A stretch of 64,000 nucleotides of DNA from Lonsdalea populi (lineage in GTDB: Bacteria; Pseudomonadota; Gammaproteobacteria; Enterobacterales; Enterobacteriaceae), in the NCBI RefSeq assembly GCF_015999465.1, contig NZ_CP065534.1:1736001-1800000 (forward strand), written 5' to 3'. The notes under the pieces are model-generated. The model worked only from the letters and a program-made list of their open reading frames with translations, did not search any database and was not told the DNA's origin. Shown here piece after piece: positions 27,951 through 38,301 of this stretch. Made by a program: the position numbers and the translations under genes. Within the stretch, counting starts at the first letter, position 1. Every line of letters begins with the position of its first letter.

Positions 27951-27972
27951 CAGGCGATCTTAGGATCGCCTG
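27951..27972 (+). terminator. Terminator after ydgJ
   Basis: A perfect 9-bp stem (27951-27959 with 27964-27972, TTAG loop) is followed by TATTGTTT, 44 bp after the ydgJ stop. Confidence 0.7.
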
Positions 27973-28002
27973 TATTGTTTATTGAGAGGGTGTCGTTTCG
28001 TT

Positions 28003-28992
28003 ATGGGATGGTTGCAACGTTTAAAGATCGATAAGTTTCTGCTTGTTCTGGTTCTGGTGGTCATTACCGCTTCGTTTTTCCCCTGTGATGGTGAGGTGAA
28101 GGTGTTCTTTGAATACCTGACGACCTCGGCCATCGCACTGCTGTTCTTCATGCATGGCGCAAAATTATCTCGAGAAGCTATTTCCGCCGGCATCAGCCAT
28201 TGGCGTCTGCATTTGGTGGTCTTCGCCAGCACGTTTGTGTTATTCCCGTTGCTGGGGCTGATCATGTCGTTTCTGGTTCCAAAGATTCTCACGCCTACCG
28301 TTTATCTTGGATTTCTTTATCTCTGCGCCTTACCCGCAACGGTTCAGTCCGCCATCGCCTTCACCTCCATGGCGCGAGGCAATGTGGCCGCGGCGATCTG
28401 CAGCGCGTCGGCATCCAGTATCCTCGGGGTCTTTCTGTCGCCGATTCTGGTCGGACTGTTGATGCATACGCAAGGCGGACAGACGGATACGTTGCATGCG
28501 ATTGGATCGATCATTCTCCAGTTGATGGTGCCGTTCGTTCTGGGCCATCTGTCGCGTCCACTGATCGCAAACTGGGTGCAGCGTCACCGTAAACTGGTCA
28601 ATATCACTGACCGTTCATCGATACTGCTGGTGGTTTACGTCGCGTTCAGCGAGGCGGTCGTTCAGGGGATCTGGCATCAGATCAACGGCTGGTCTCTGCT
28701 GTCTATCGTAATGTGCTCGTTCGTCCTGCTGGGGATTGTGCTGGTTTGTACCACGCTGGCCGCGCGCAAACTGGGCTTTTCGAAGGCGGACGAAGTGACG
28801 ATCGTGTTCTGTGGCTCGAAGAAAAGTCTCGCTAACGGCATACCCATGGCCAATGTGCTGTTTCCTGCGGCGGCGGTCGGCGCCATGGTGCTGCCACTGA
28901 TGATCTTCCACCAGATACAATTGATGGTATGCGCCACGCTGGCCCAGCGCTATGCTAAACGACCGGTAGAGGCAAATAGCCCCGAAGAGTGA
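28003..28992 (+). CDS. SBF/bile acid:sodium symporter-family transporter (YfeH-like)
   Basis: Start ATG 28003 (MGWLQRLKIDKFLLVLVLV) gives 329 residues; an in-frame TTG lies at 27982. About nine or ten hydrophobic segments, and the motif FCGSKKSLANGIPMANVLFP near residue 260, are typical of the YfeH-type branch of the bile acid/sodium symporter superfamily (E. coli YfeH is about 330 residues). The substrate is unknown. It may be cotranscribed only weakly with ydgJ, as a hairpin lies between them. Confidence 0.85.
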   Translation: MGWLQRLKIDKFLLVLVLVVITASFFPCDGEVKVFFEYLTTSAIALLFFMHGAKLSREAISAGISHWRLHLVVFASTFVLFPLLGLIMSFLVPKILTPTVYLGFLYLCALPATVQSAIAFTSMARGNVAAAICSASASSILGVFLSPILVGLLMHTQGGQTDTLHAIGSIILQLMVPFVLGHLSRPLIANWVQRHRKLVNITDRSSILLVVYVAFSEAVVQGIWHQINGWSLLSIVMCSFVLLGIVLVCTTLAARKLGFSKADEVTIVFCGSKKSLANGIPMANVLFPAAAVGAMVLPLMIFHQIQLMVCATLAQRYAKRPVEANSPEE

Positions 28993-29018
28993 GCGCGAGT
29001 CCAAAGCGTGAATATGCT

Positions 29019-29044
29019 ACGCCATGCGTGAGAACGCATGGCGT
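29019..29044 (+). terminator. Terminator after the SBF transporter gene
   Basis: A perfect 11-bp stem (29019-29029 with 29034-29044, GAGA loop) is followed by TATTTCTTT. It lies 26 bp after the stop. Confidence 0.8.
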
Positions 29045-29259
29045 TATTTCTTTCAGCGCGTTTACGACGGGAGATTTTCACACTGAGCAGTGATATGAAT
29101 AATTGCCGCCTTATTTATAAAGAGTGAAAATTTAATGGCGTGGAAGTGTGCGTTTGAATGCGAGGGAATAAAACAGACGTGAGAACTTCATTGAAGTTTA
29201 GCCCCCGCCACTCATTATGACCGAATACGAAGCGTAAGGGGCGGCGGGGGGAGATAACG

Positions 29260-30273
29260 TTATGCCGCGCGATTTTTCGCTTTCCGACGCAACTGCTCTT
29301 TTTCCTGTTCGCCGATGAAAGAGACGGTTAGGCCGTTTTCCTGAGCCTGATGAATATTTTCCGGCGTCAATCCGGCCTGTGGTGCGGCGATGCTGTATTC
29401 GTGCTCGATTTCGATCCCCTGCACGGCCGGATCGTCGGTATTAATCGTCGCCAGCATTCCGTGGCGCAAGAAATGCACCAGCGGGTGGGCGAGCAGAGAG
29501 TGGACGGTGCTGGTCTGGATATTGGACGTTAAGCAGGACTCCACGCCAATCTGATGCTCAGCCATGTACTCCATCAACTTACGATCGACAATGGCTGCCA
29601 CGCCATGGCCGATACGTTCCGCGCCTAGTTGGTTAATCGCCTGCCAGATGCTTTCCGCACCAGCGGCTTCACCGGCATGCACACTGATATGCCAGCCTGC
29701 ATCTCGCGCCTGACGGAAGTGGTCGGTAAACAGTTCTCCCGGGTATCCCAACTCATCGCCTGCCAAATCCAGCGCGGTAATACTGTCTTTATATGCGAGG
29801 AGTGAACTCAGCTCCTGCTGGCAGGCCTGAGTCCCGAACGTGCGGCTCATAATCCCCATGAGGCGGATCATCACCTTGTCATCATTGTCCCGGCAGCCGG
29901 CCTGAATGCCGTCGATGACCGCTTCAACCACGCCTTCCAACGGAAGCTGATAGGCCTGCGCCATGTAGTAAGGGGAAAAACGCAGCTCGGCGTAGTCCAG
30001 TCCGGCGCGAATCGCATCCTCGACGTTTTCGTAGGCGACGCGACGACATGCGTCTAAAGAACCCAGAACGTTCACACCCCAGTCAAGCTTCTTCAGGAAG
30101 CTGAGCAGATCCGGTTCGTTGTCGACGATCTGCACATGAGGACGCAGAGACTCCAGATCCTGTCCCGGCAACGCGATATTGAACTGGCGGCCCAACTCAA
30201 GAATGGTCTGAGGGCGGATATTACCATCCAGGTGGCGGTGGATATCTGTTAATGGGATGTGGGGATCAATCAT
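29260..30273 (-). CDS. add: Adenosine deaminase
   Basis: A 337-residue enzyme with all zinc and catalytic motifs: HRHLDG (His pair near 12-14), [14 protein letters not shown] and NTDDPAVQG with the Asp-Asp pair. It converts adenosine and deoxyadenosine to inosine and deoxyinosine in purine salvage. Length and position (next to ydgJ and ydgA) match E. coli add. Confidence 0.97.
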   Translation of the reverse strand: MIDPHIPLTDIHRHLDGNIRPQTILELGRQFNIALPGQDLESLRPHVQIVDNEPDLLSFLKKLDWGVNVLGSLDACRRVAYENVEDAIRAGLDYAELRFSPYYMAQAYQLPLEGVVEAVIDGIQAGCRDNDDKVMIRLMGIMSRTFGTQACQQELSSLLAYKDSITALDLAGDELGYPGELFTDHFRQARDAGWHISVHAGEAAGAESIWQAINQLGAERIGHGVAAIVDRKLMEYMAEHQIGVESCLTSNIQTSTVHSLLAHPLVHFLRHGMLATINTDDPAVQGIEIEHEYSIAAPQAGLTPENIHQAQENGLTVSFIGEQEKEQLRRKAKNRAA

Positions 30274-30462
30274 GTTTTACTCTTTATTAATGAAATCAAT
30301 TAGTCAGTAAACAGCCGTTAGTATAAGAATAAATTCGGTCAAATTACCATTTATTCGCAGAAAAGTTCATGTCCAGCGGTGACTGAATCGCAAGGGCGGG
30401 AGGCCGTATCGCGGGGTGTTTGGGTGCTAATAAGCAGGGAACGGGAAGAGGATTGCTTAAGG

Positions 30463-30485
30463 GCAGGCACCCGATAGGTGCCTGC
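30463..30485 (-). terminator. Hairpin downstream of ydgA
   Basis: A 9-bp perfect stem (30463-30471 with 30477-30485, 5-base loop), 13 bp beyond the ydgA stop on the minus strand. There is no T run in that direction, so the assignment is moderate. Confidence 0.5.
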
Positions 30486-30497
30486 AAAGCGCATTGA

Positions 30498-32033
30498 TTA
30501 CTGAGCCTGCGGCGCAGGAGCCGGGACGGCTTGCGGCGCGTCCTGTGCGGGGACAGAAATATAGGGAGCGATAAATTCCGCTAGTGTCAATTTGCGGCCA
30601 TTGAAGGTCACGGTGCCGTCGACGTACTGCAGCGAGCTAGTGATAGCGTTGTCCTTGGTGACCGTCAGTTGGCTCATCTGGCCGACACCGGCAATCAGTT
30701 GCGCCTGCTGGCGGGCCATAGCTTCAATCTGCTTTTTGTCGTTGTCGTTAGCGACTTTCGGACCGGTCTGTACGAACAGTTCCGTCAGCATATCCAGCGG
30801 CAGATTGAGTTTCAGGTCCACATTTTCGATGGACTGACGGATTAACGCCTCTTCATCAGACACGCCAGTGATGGCGTTGTGATCTTTCTGCAGCGGATCG
30901 GTCAAATCCAGGGCCAGATTGAAGTCGCTCTGTCCTTTGGCGTTTTTCCAGGTCATCGGAGCGATGTGGATCTGCGGATTGCCTTTCAACAACTGCGGCA
31001 AGTTGTGCAGCACGACCATCGCCATTTGCTCTTGGTACTCATCGGTGGTGAGCGTTTCCGGACTGGACATCAGCGACTGGAATTTGGCGCGATAGGCCTC
31101 GGAGAACTGCTTCAAGCCGTGGCCGTCGACACCGGCGTAGCTGGCTTTCAGGTTCACAGCCCCCAGGTTTTGGTCGCGCACGACGATGGAGGCAACGTCG
31201 ATACCCAGTTTCCCGGACAGATTGACGTCGTCCGCGTTGTTCTCGCTGGAAACGTTCACATCATTGATGGTCAGCCCATTTTCGTTTTCGACGTTCAGCG
31301 TCAGTTTTTTCAGGGTAAAGTTGGCATCACCGACATTGATGTCGAACTTGCTCTTACGTGAGGTGGATTCCAGCGCCAGATCCTGCAGCGTCAGCGCTTC
31401 ATTCTGACCCTGCGGGTTTTTCTTCTCGGTCGCCAGATTGGCAATGTTGCCCGAGATGTGAGCCTGGCTCAGGTCACGCGCCACGAACAGTTTCAGATCG
31501 GACCCGCTGAAACTCAGTTTCTGTTCCGGGTTCTGGTAATCGATCGCCGCCAGGCGGATATCGGAATGGGTATCGCCACTGTAGGTGACGCGCGTTTCCG
31601 CATTGATGAACGGAACGTCTTTGGTCAGTTCGAACAGCGGTGCGACGGCGTCGGTCTTCACCAGTTCGCTGCGCACGGATGCCATCGACGGGATCAGGTT
31701 CAGATGTTTGATCTGGGACAGCGGGAAAGGTCCGTGATACAGCGTTTCTTTAAAGACCACTTCCTGATTGTTGTCCAGTACCTGATGGTCGCTGGCGGTG
31801 CCGTCGGACTGAAGAACATACGTCAGGTGACTGCTGAACAGGCCGCGCTGATAATCACGGTAGCTGACCTTCAGTCCGGCGTTGGGATAGTTGGCTTTCA
31901 ACTGGCCGTTGATATTATCCGTGAATTCACCAATATGCTTTTCAACCTGTTTGCCAGTAAACCAGGAAGCTCCTGTCCAAACTGCGCCGAGAGCGACAAT
32001 GACCCCTACGGCCACGACTGTTTTTTTAGTCAC
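30498..32033 (-). CDS. ydgA: YdgA-family protein (DUF945)
   Basis: A 511-residue protein with an N-terminal signal-anchor helix (TVVAVGVIVALGAVWTGASWF) and a long periplasmic beta-rich region, as in E. coli YdgA (502 residues) and its paralogue YihF. The last 25 residues are Pro/Ala/Gln rich. The function is not established. The gene order add-ydgA-manA matches E. coli. Confidence 0.93.
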   Translation of the reverse strand: MTKKTVVAVGVIVALGAVWTGASWFTGKQVEKHIGEFTDNINGQLKANYPNAGLKVSYRDYQRGLFSSHLTYVLQSDGTASDHQVLDNNQEVVFKETLYHGPFPLSQIKHLNLIPSMASVRSELVKTDAVAPLFELTKDVPFINAETRVTYSGDTHSDIRLAAIDYQNPEQKLSFSGSDLKLFVARDLSQAHISGNIANLATEKKNPQGQNEALTLQDLALESTSRKSKFDINVGDANFTLKKLTLNVENENGLTINDVNVSSENNADDVNLSGKLGIDVASIVVRDQNLGAVNLKASYAGVDGHGLKQFSEAYRAKFQSLMSSPETLTTDEYQEQMAMVVLHNLPQLLKGNPQIHIAPMTWKNAKGQSDFNLALDLTDPLQKDHNAITGVSDEEALIRQSIENVDLKLNLPLDMLTELFVQTGPKVANDNDKKQIEAMARQQAQLIAGVGQMSQLTVTKDNAITSSLQYVDGTVTFNGRKLTLAEFIAPYISVPAQDAPQAVPAPAPQAQ

Positions 32034-32102
32034 GCTATGTATCCTTTTTATCTTGTGTAGTACCGCCCCTCATTGGGGCGTCAGCATCGTGCTGTTTAAA
32101 GT

Positions 32103-33272
32103 CTAGTTATAAACGCGGGCAATGCGACCCGTACCGTGAATCTGCACGGGCGATTCATCAGCGCCAATAAAGCAGGACTCTCCCGGTTGCAGAGTGATCC
32201 TATGTTGCGCTTTTTCCACGGTGGCTTCTCCGCTGACGCAGAAAAGGATAGCAGCACTCTCCTGAGTCAGCGCCTCCGGCCGTGCGGTGAGATCGTGAAG
32301 AGAGAAGGCAAAGTCGTCAACCGGCACGGAGAAGGTCAACGTTTGCTCGCCGACGGCGGGCGTCGTCAACAGCGTTTCGGCCGGTTTAGGCTCGAACTGC
32401 ACGTTGGCCAGCAGCTCGGGAATATCGATGTATTTCGGCGTCAGACCGGCGCGCAGTACGTTATCTGAGTTGGCCATCACTTCCAGCGCGACGCCATTCA
32501 GATAGGCGTGCGGCGTTTCTGCCGTCAGGAACATGGCCTCTCCCGGCTGTAACGTCACCACGTTCATGAGAAGCGGAGAGAACAGTCCGTTGTCGTCTGG
32601 ATAGAATCGCGTGATGTTGCGAATAGTCGCCCAGGGTTCGCCGTCACGGCTGTTTAGCGCGGCTTTGAGGGTTGCGATCGCGGCGTCTTTCTGCTCTCCG
32701 CTCATTTCAAGAAGGTTGGCGAACAGCATCGACAAATTCCTGCGATCCGGCTGCTGCAAAAAGGCGGCGATAGACGGATGCGCGCCAGCCAGGGGCTGCA
32801 ATAGCTCGGCGATTTCTTCAAGCTTGCGGAACCCGTTGATGGCGCTGAACGGCGTGAGCGCGAAGACCAGTTCCGGCTTGTGATTGGCGTCTTTGTAGTT
32901 GCGTTCCGCCGCACCGACGGGAATGCCCGCCGCGTTTTCACGGGCGAAACCTTTCTCGGCGGCGCTTTTGCTGGGATGAACCTGAATGGACAAGGGCTGA
33001 TCGGCGCACAACACTTTAAACAGGAACGGCAGTTCGCCGAAACGCTGTGCGATGCGCCGGCCCAGATAACGCTCCGGGTCGGCGGTGATGATATCCCGCA
33101 GGCTGACCTGCTGCCCCTGATTGTCAACCAACAGGGAGCTGCTGCTGGGGTGAGCTCCCATCCACAGTTCTGCCATCGGACGATTGTCGGGATTTTCCAT
33201 GCCGTACAGCTCGGTCAATGCGCTTGGGCTGCCCCAGGCGTAATGCTGAACACGGTTAAGCATTTTCTGCAT
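32103..33272 (-). CDS. manA: Mannose-6-phosphate isomerase
   Basis: A 389-residue type I phosphomannose isomerase. The zinc-site motif QVHPSK and the KPELVFALTPF segment are present, followed by the C-terminal cupin-like domain (GESCFIGADESPVQIHGTGRIARVY). It interconverts fructose-6-phosphate and mannose-6-phosphate, feeding GDP-mannose and exopolysaccharide precursors. It is divergent from fumC, as expected in this region. Confidence 0.97.
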   Translation of the reverse strand: MQKMLNRVQHYAWGSPSALTELYGMENPDNRPMAELWMGAHPSSSSLLVDNQGQQVSLRDIITADPERYLGRRIAQRFGELPFLFKVLCADQPLSIQVHPSKSAAEKGFARENAAGIPVGAAERNYKDANHKPELVFALTPFSAINGFRKLEEIAELLQPLAGAHPSIAAFLQQPDRRNLSMLFANLLEMSGEQKDAAIATLKAALNSRDGEPWATIRNITRFYPDDNGLFSPLLMNVVTLQPGEAMFLTAETPHAYLNGVALEVMANSDNVLRAGLTPKYIDIPELLANVQFEPKPAETLLTTPAVGEQTLTFSVPVDDFAFSLHDLTARPEALTQESAAILFCVSGEATVEKAQHRITLQPGESCFIGADESPVQIHGTGRIARVYN

Positions 33273-33451
33273 AACGGGATCCTAGTGTTATTGATGATTT
33301 CACGTAGTGAACTAAGGGTTAAATACACAGGGGGACGGGTGATGATCCAGAACCTCGATACCCATCATGGTAATGCTTTATCCGCGACGATACCATAATG
33401 TTAAGTACCTCAATTATCCGAAAATAAACGCCTCTTTTAAGGAGACAGGTC

Positions 33452-34849
33452 ATGCCCGATATCCGTGTTGAGAAAGACTCTATGGGACCGGTTGATGTGC
33501 CCGCCAACAGGCTATGGGGAGCGCAAACCCAGCGCTCTCTGGAACATTTTCGTATTTCAGAAGAGAAAATGCCCCGTGCGCTAATCCATGCGCTCGCGCA
33601 GACCAAACGTGCGGCGGCGAAAGTGAATCTCGATTTGGGATTATTGCCAAAAGAGCGCGGCGGCGCGATCATCAAGGCGGCGGATGAGGTACTCGCGGGG
33701 CAACATCCGAACGAGTTCCCGCTGGCTATCTGGCAGACCGGTTCCGGAACCCAGAGCAATATGAACATGAATGAAGTGCTCGCGAACCGTGCCAGCGAAC
33801 TTCTGGGGGGAGGACGCGGCAACGAACGCCTGGTTCATCCCAATGATGATGTGAATAAGAGCCAAAGTTCCAACGATGTTTTTCCGACGGCGATGCATGT
33901 CGCCGCCGTGACCGCAGTGCTGGAGCATCTTCTCCCCGAACTGAAAACGTTGCAGCAAACGCTTTCTACCAAAGCGGTGCAATATCATGACGTCGTCAAG
34001 ATCGGCCGTACCCATCTGCAAGACGCGACGCCGTTGACGCTGGGCCAGGAGATCTCCGGTTGGTCGGCGATGCTGGAGCACAGTCAGCGACACATCGAAC
34101 ATACTATCCCTCATCTGACCGAGCTGGCGCTGGGGGGCACTGCCGTCGGGACCGGGCTGAACACGCATCCGGAATATGCGGTGCGGGTCGCGGCGGAGTT
34201 GGCGTCTCTGACCGGTCTGCCGTTCGTGACTGCACCCAGCAAGTTTGAAGCGCTGGGCACCTGCGATGCGCTGGTGCAGTCCCACGGCGCGCTCAAAGGC
34301 TTGGCGGCGTCCTTGATGAAAATTGCTAACGACGTGCGCTGGCTGGCGTCCGGACCGCGCTGCGGCATCGGCGAATTAAGCATTCCAGAGAATGAGCCGG
34401 GAAGTTCCATCATGCCGGGCAAGGTGAATCCGACGCAGTGTGAAGCGATGACGATGCTGTGCTGTCAGGTGATGGGCAACGATGTCGCGGTGAATATCGG
34501 CGGCGCTTCCGGCAACTTCGAGCTGAACGTGTATCGGCCTATGATTATTCACAATTTCCTACAGTCGGTGCGGCTACTGGCGGACGGCATCAAGAGCTTC
34601 AATGAGCACTGCGCCATCGGCATTGAGCCTAATCGCCCGCGTATCGAACAGTTGCTTAACGACTCGCTGATGCTGGTGACCGCCTTGAATCCGCACATTG
34701 GCTACGATAAGTCCGCTGAAATCGCGAAAAAAGCGCACAAGGAAGGGCTGACGCTGAAAGCCTCGGCTCTAAAACTGGGCTATCTGACGTCCGAACAGTT
34801 TGATGAGTGGGTTCGCCCGGAAGATATGGTGGGAAGCCTGAAACGCTAA
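33452..34849 (+). CDS. fumC: Fumarase C (class II fumarate hydratase)
   Basis: A 465-residue iron-independent fumarase. The family signature [11 protein letters not shown] lies near residue 317 with the flexible catalytic Ser, and the [25 protein letters not shown] and [16 protein letters not shown] regions are all intact. AAGGAG precedes the start. E. coli has fumA just upstream of fumC; here fumA is absent and manA lies directly upstream. The stop overlaps the end of the convergent tus by 4 bp. Confidence 0.98.
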   Translation: MPDIRVEKDSMGPVDVPANRLWGAQTQRSLEHFRISEEKMPRALIHALAQTKRAAAKVNLDLGLLPKERGGAIIKAADEVLAGQHPNEFPLAIWQTGSGTQSNMNMNEVLANRASELLGGGRGNERLVHPNDDVNKSQSSNDVFPTAMHVAAVTAVLEHLLPELKTLQQTLSTKAVQYHDVVKIGRTHLQDATPLTLGQEISGWSAMLEHSQRHIEHTIPHLTELALGGTAVGTGLNTHPEYAVRVAAELASLTGLPFVTAPSKFEALGTCDALVQSHGALKGLAASLMKIANDVRWLASGPRCGIGELSIPENEPGSSIMPGKVNPTQCEAMTMLCCQVMGNDVAVNIGGASGNFELNVYRPMIIHNFLQSVRLLADGIKSFNEHCAIGIEPNRPRIEQLLNDSLMLVTALNPHIGYDKSAEIAKKAHKEGLTLKASALKLGYLTSEQFDEWVRPEDMVGSLKR

Positions 34850-35781
34850 GCGCCTTCGTCGGTATACAGGTGAAGGCGAGGGATCAGCAGTCGCAGAGGG
34901 TGTGCTTTGGGTTTATGCTTATGTTTGATGCTGCTGGCATCGTAATCATTCAGTTCTCCCAATACCGGTGCTGATGCGCCGTTGCTCAGACGACACAGGA
35001 CGATCAGCGGCGAAGGACAAGGATACTGCACCTGCTTCTGTTGTTCCTGATACCAGACCCGCGCAATCGGCTGGACTTTCACCGGTCGTTTAATCTTCAG
35101 TAACGCCTGCTCCGGCAGGCGTTTGACATCAAAAATTTCCTGTTCCATCAGCAATGCCCACTGCTCCTTGCCGTAAGGCGCCAGCGAGCGGCCTGCCTGC
35201 AGGCTTTTCTCCAGTTTTTTCAATACGTCGTCGCGCGTCACCTTTTTGATGATGTTTTTGTTGGCCCAGCCGAAACGGACCGACGCCGGATTGACGATCA
35301 TCGGGATCGTGCGGTAGGCGCTCAGCGTGATGAGCCCGCGCAGGTGGGTGTGCACGAAGTCGAAGCGCTGTTCGGGTTCGAGTCCTGACTCGACGGTGAT
35401 GATGTATTCCAGCGTTTTTTTCAACGTATTGATGTGCACAATACGCTGTTCAGCCTCGAGAATTTGTGTTTCATCAACGGAGAAGCAGAGGGCGCCGGGC
35501 AGGCGAATCGCGGCCTTGCTGCTGATGTTTTCCGCGTAGTGATGAATAAACAGCCGCTGAAAATGTTGCAGCGCCAGATCGCGCGCGGCTTCGCCTTCCG
35601 ACGGCGTCACCGCAATCTGCATGATGGGATCGTGCTCACAGCCTTTCTCTATCTCAGGGAGCGTGAATACGCGGGCGGCGACGAGATCAAGCTGTGAAAA
35701 TTGCTGCTGCATTTGCCTTAGTTCTTTCTCCAGTTCGATAAAGGTCTGATTCATTCGTTCGATCACATCGTAAGCCGCCAT
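34846..35781 (-). CDS. tus: Tus replication-termination protein
   Basis: A 311-residue protein (E. coli Tus 309) aligning end to end, with conserved segments [61 protein letters not shown] and [11 protein letters not shown]. Tus bound to Ter sites arrests replication forks from one side. The gene lies convergent to fumC, as in E. coli, and a perfect Ter site sits in its promoter region, implying autorepression. Confidence 0.97.
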   Translation of the reverse strand: MAAYDVIERMNQTFIELEKELRQMQQQFSQLDLVAARVFTLPEIEKGCEHDPIMQIAVTPSEGEAARDLALQHFQRLFIHHYAENISSKAAIRLPGALCFSVDETQILEAEQRIVHINTLKKTLEYIITVESGLEPEQRFDFVHTHLRGLITLSAYRTIPMIVNPASVRFGWANKNIIKKVTRDDVLKKLEKSLQAGRSLAPYGKEQWALLMEQEIFDVKRLPEQALLKIKRPVKVQPIARVWYQEQQKQVQYPCPSPLIVLCRLSNGASAPVLGELNDYDASSIKHKHKPKAHPLRLLIPRLHLYTDEGA

Positions 35782-35792
35782 AAAAATCCTTG

Positions 35793-35808
35793 TTAGTTAC
35801 AACATACT
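35793..35808 (-). promoter_or_regulatory. Ter replication-fork arrest site at the tus promoter
   Basis: On the minus strand AGTATGTTGTAACTAA, an exact match to the Ter core AGNATGTTGTAACTAA and to E. coli TerB. It lies 12 bp upstream of the tus start. By analogy with TerB, the blocking face is the AGTATG end, so forks moving from higher to lower coordinates should stop here. Confidence 0.93.
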
Positions 35809-35885
35809 ATAATTTATAAACCAACTCCCCCCATGAAACAACCGTGTTTATGTTGTTGGCTTAACAGGGGAGAGAGGTAATGATA

Positions 35886-37157
35886 TTAACGTTGCAGCGC
35901 TTTTAAGCGGAAGCTGATGTAGAACGCCAGCAGCAGCAGCGCTGCCAGGAATACCGCGACGCCTGGCCAGCCGAACTGATACCAGAAGAATCCGCCGGTG
36001 GTGCCAGCCAGGCTGGATCCGAGGTAGTAGAAGAACAGGTACATTGATGACGCCTGACCTTTAGCGCGATGCGCACGTTGGCCAATCCAACTGCTCGCAA
36101 CCGAATGCGAAGCAAAAAAGCCCGCCGCAAATAGCATCATGCCTGCAAATACCAGCACCAGCGGCGAGAACAGCGTCAATATCAGGCCGGTCAACATCAG
36201 CAAGACCGAGCCTGCCAATACCCGGCCCCGGCCATACTTTGCAGTCATCGCGCCCGCGCGCGGCGAGCTGTAGCTGCCGGTCAGATAGACGACGGACAGC
36301 AGGGCGACGACCGCCTGATTCATATAATAAGGCGCACCCAGCAGACGGTAGCCGATGTAGTTGAACAGCGTGATGAAGGAGCCCATAAGCAGAAACCCTT
36401 CAACGAACAACAGCGGCAGGCCCTCATCGCGCCAGTGCAGGCGCGCATTAATCCATAGCGATTTTGGCTTCAAAGAACCGGCGCGAAAATGGCGTGATTC
36501 AGGCAGCATGCGCCAGAACGCCAGCGCGGCGAACAAGGCCACGATCCCCAGAACGAAAATAGCGACGCGCCAGGGAAAGAAATCCGTCAGCACCCCGGTT
36601 ATCAGACGCCCACTCATGCCGCCGATCGAATTGCCGCTGATATACAGCCCCATTGAAAAAGCGATGACGCTGGGATGAATCTCCTCGCTCAGGTAGCTCA
36701 TGGCGACGGCGGCGACGCCGCTCAGCGACAGCCCCAGTAGCGCCCGCATGATCAGCACGCTTTGCCAGGTGGTCATGAAGCTGCAAACCAGCGTACAGAC
36801 GGCGGCCAGCAGCAGTGACACCACCATGACGTTCTTGCGTCCGACGCTATCGGATATGGGGCCGGTAAAGAGCAGCCCGACGGCCAAGGTGGCGGTTGAT
36901 ACGGACAACGAGAGGCTACTGGTCGCCGGCGAGATGCCGAAATCTTGAGAAAGTATGGGGAGGATAGGCTGAATGCAGTACAACAGGGCGAAAGTGGCGA
37001 GACCGGCGGAGAAGAGCGCCAGGGTGACCCGCATAAAGGCCGGGGTGCCGCGTTTGATATAAGGTGTTTTGTAAATCGAAGGGGTGCTTGTAGGAAGAGG
37101 GTCTGCATTATCGGTGGTGGCCGAAGACATTACTTGTGAAGACAGCGGGGTACTCAC
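35886..37157 (-). CDS. ynfM: YnfM-type MFS efflux transporter
   Basis: A 423-residue major facilitator with 12 hydrophobic segments and the DSVGRKNVMV inter-helix motif. It belongs to the DHA1 drug/sugar efflux family and matches E. coli YnfM (417 residues) in sequence and position. The N-terminus is long and polar (about 40 residues), and internal Met residues at 10 or 42 are possible alternative starts. The substrate is not known. It is divergent from the LysR gene ynfL, its likely regulator. Confidence 0.88.
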   Translation of the reverse strand: MSTPLSSQVMSSATTDNADPLPTSTPSIYKTPYIKRGTPAFMRVTLALFSAGLATFALLYCIQPILPILSQDFGISPATSSLSLSVSTATLAVGLLFTGPISDSVGRKNVMVVSLLLAAVCTLVCSFMTTWQSVLIMRALLGLSLSGVAAVAMSYLSEEIHPSVIAFSMGLYISGNSIGGMSGRLITGVLTDFFPWRVAIFVLGIVALFAALAFWRMLPESRHFRAGSLKPKSLWINARLHWRDEGLPLLFVEGFLLMGSFITLFNYIGYRLLGAPYYMNQAVVALLSVVYLTGSYSSPRAGAMTAKYGRGRVLAGSVLLMLTGLILTLFSPLVLVFAGMMLFAAGFFASHSVASSWIGQRAHRAKGQASSMYLFFYYLGSSLAGTTGGFFWYQFGWPGVAVFLAALLLLAFYISFRLKALQR

Positions 37158-37268
37158 AAACGATCCTTATCCGGATAAGAAGGCAATATTGGAAACTGGG
37201 CGGCGATCATAGAACCGTGAGATTGTTTTGTATAATATATTAATCATCATGAATGATACTTTAAACAT

Positions 37269-38207
37269 ATGAATATAGAGCTGCGTCACCTGCGTTATTT
37301 CATTGCTGTTGCGGAAGAGCTTCATTTCGGGCGAGCCGCCGAAAAACTGCGTATCTCTCAACCGCCGTTGAGTCAGCAAATTCAGATACTGGAAGAGCAG
37401 GTGGGCGCCCGGCTGCTGGACCGCAATAATCGTACGGTTCGGCTTACGCCCGCCGGAGCGCAGTTTCTAAAAGAAGCCTGGGCCATTATCAATCAGCTGA
37501 ATCAGGCCGCAGATCGCGCCGCGCGCATTCAGCGCGGAGAAGTGGGCGAGTTAAATATCGGTTTCACCTCGTCGGCGCCGTTTGTCAAGTCCGTGTCCCG
37601 CAGCCTGCTGCAGTTTCGCCAGTCGTTCCCTGAAGTGCATATTCAGATGGTGGAAATCAACACCAAGCAGCAGATTGAACCGCTGCTGAGCGGCAAGCTG
37701 GATATCGGCGTAATGCGTAACAATCCGCTGCCTGATGCGCTGCTTCATCAGGTGTTGCTGCATGAACCCCTCGTGGCCGTCGTTCATCAGGAGCATCCTC
37801 TGGCGATGGTGCCGGACGGATGTATCAGCGTTCGTCAGCTCGCGCAGGAGCCTTTCGTCTTTTTTGCCCGAGAAGTCGGAACCGCGATGTATGACGAAGT
37901 GCTGACCCTGCTCAAAAACTATGGCGTGAAACCCTACATCACGCAGGAAGTGGGAGAGGCGATGACCATTGTGGGTCTGGTGTCTTCCGGACTGGGGGTG
38001 TCTCTGTTGCCCGCGTCGTTTAGACGCATCAAGGTTGATGGGGTGAAATATCTGTCGCTATTGGAAAAAGACGCTATCAGCGAGATGTGGCTGGTGACGC
38101 ATCAGCGGCGGCCGCGCAGCGCAGCCGCACAGACGCTGATTTCACTGATGTTAAATCACTCCGAGTTAAATATGTGCGGTAAATCACACAATGAATCAAA
38201 TCGTTGA
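37269..38207 (+). CDS. ynfL: YnfL-type LysR regulator
   Basis: A 312-residue LysR-family regulator: an N-terminal winged helix-turn-helix (HFGRAAEKLRISQPPLSQQIQILEEQVG) and a substrate-binding domain. It is divergent from ynfM with a 111-bp shared promoter region, the usual LysR-target layout, and next to mlc, as in E. coli. The effector is unknown. Confidence 0.9.
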   Translation: MNIELRHLRYFIAVAEELHFGRAAEKLRISQPPLSQQIQILEEQVGARLLDRNNRTVRLTPAGAQFLKEAWAIINQLNQAADRAARIQRGEVGELNIGFTSSAPFVKSVSRSLLQFRQSFPEVHIQMVEINTKQQIEPLLSGKLDIGVMRNNPLPDALLHQVLLHEPLVAVVHQEHPLAMVPDGCISVRQLAQEPFVFFAREVGTAMYDEVLTLLKNYGVKPYITQEVGEAMTIVGLVSSGLGVSLLPASFRRIKVDGVKYLSLLEKDAISEMWLVTHQRRPRSAAAQTLISLMLNHSELNMCGKSHNESNR

Positions 38208-38301
38208 CGGCTTTTATGAAAAGCGACACCATGGCCGCAGTTTTTTATTTTGCAGTGTAAAAAATAACAACATCGCATGATAAATCAGGAGTCGCTTTAG
38301 C

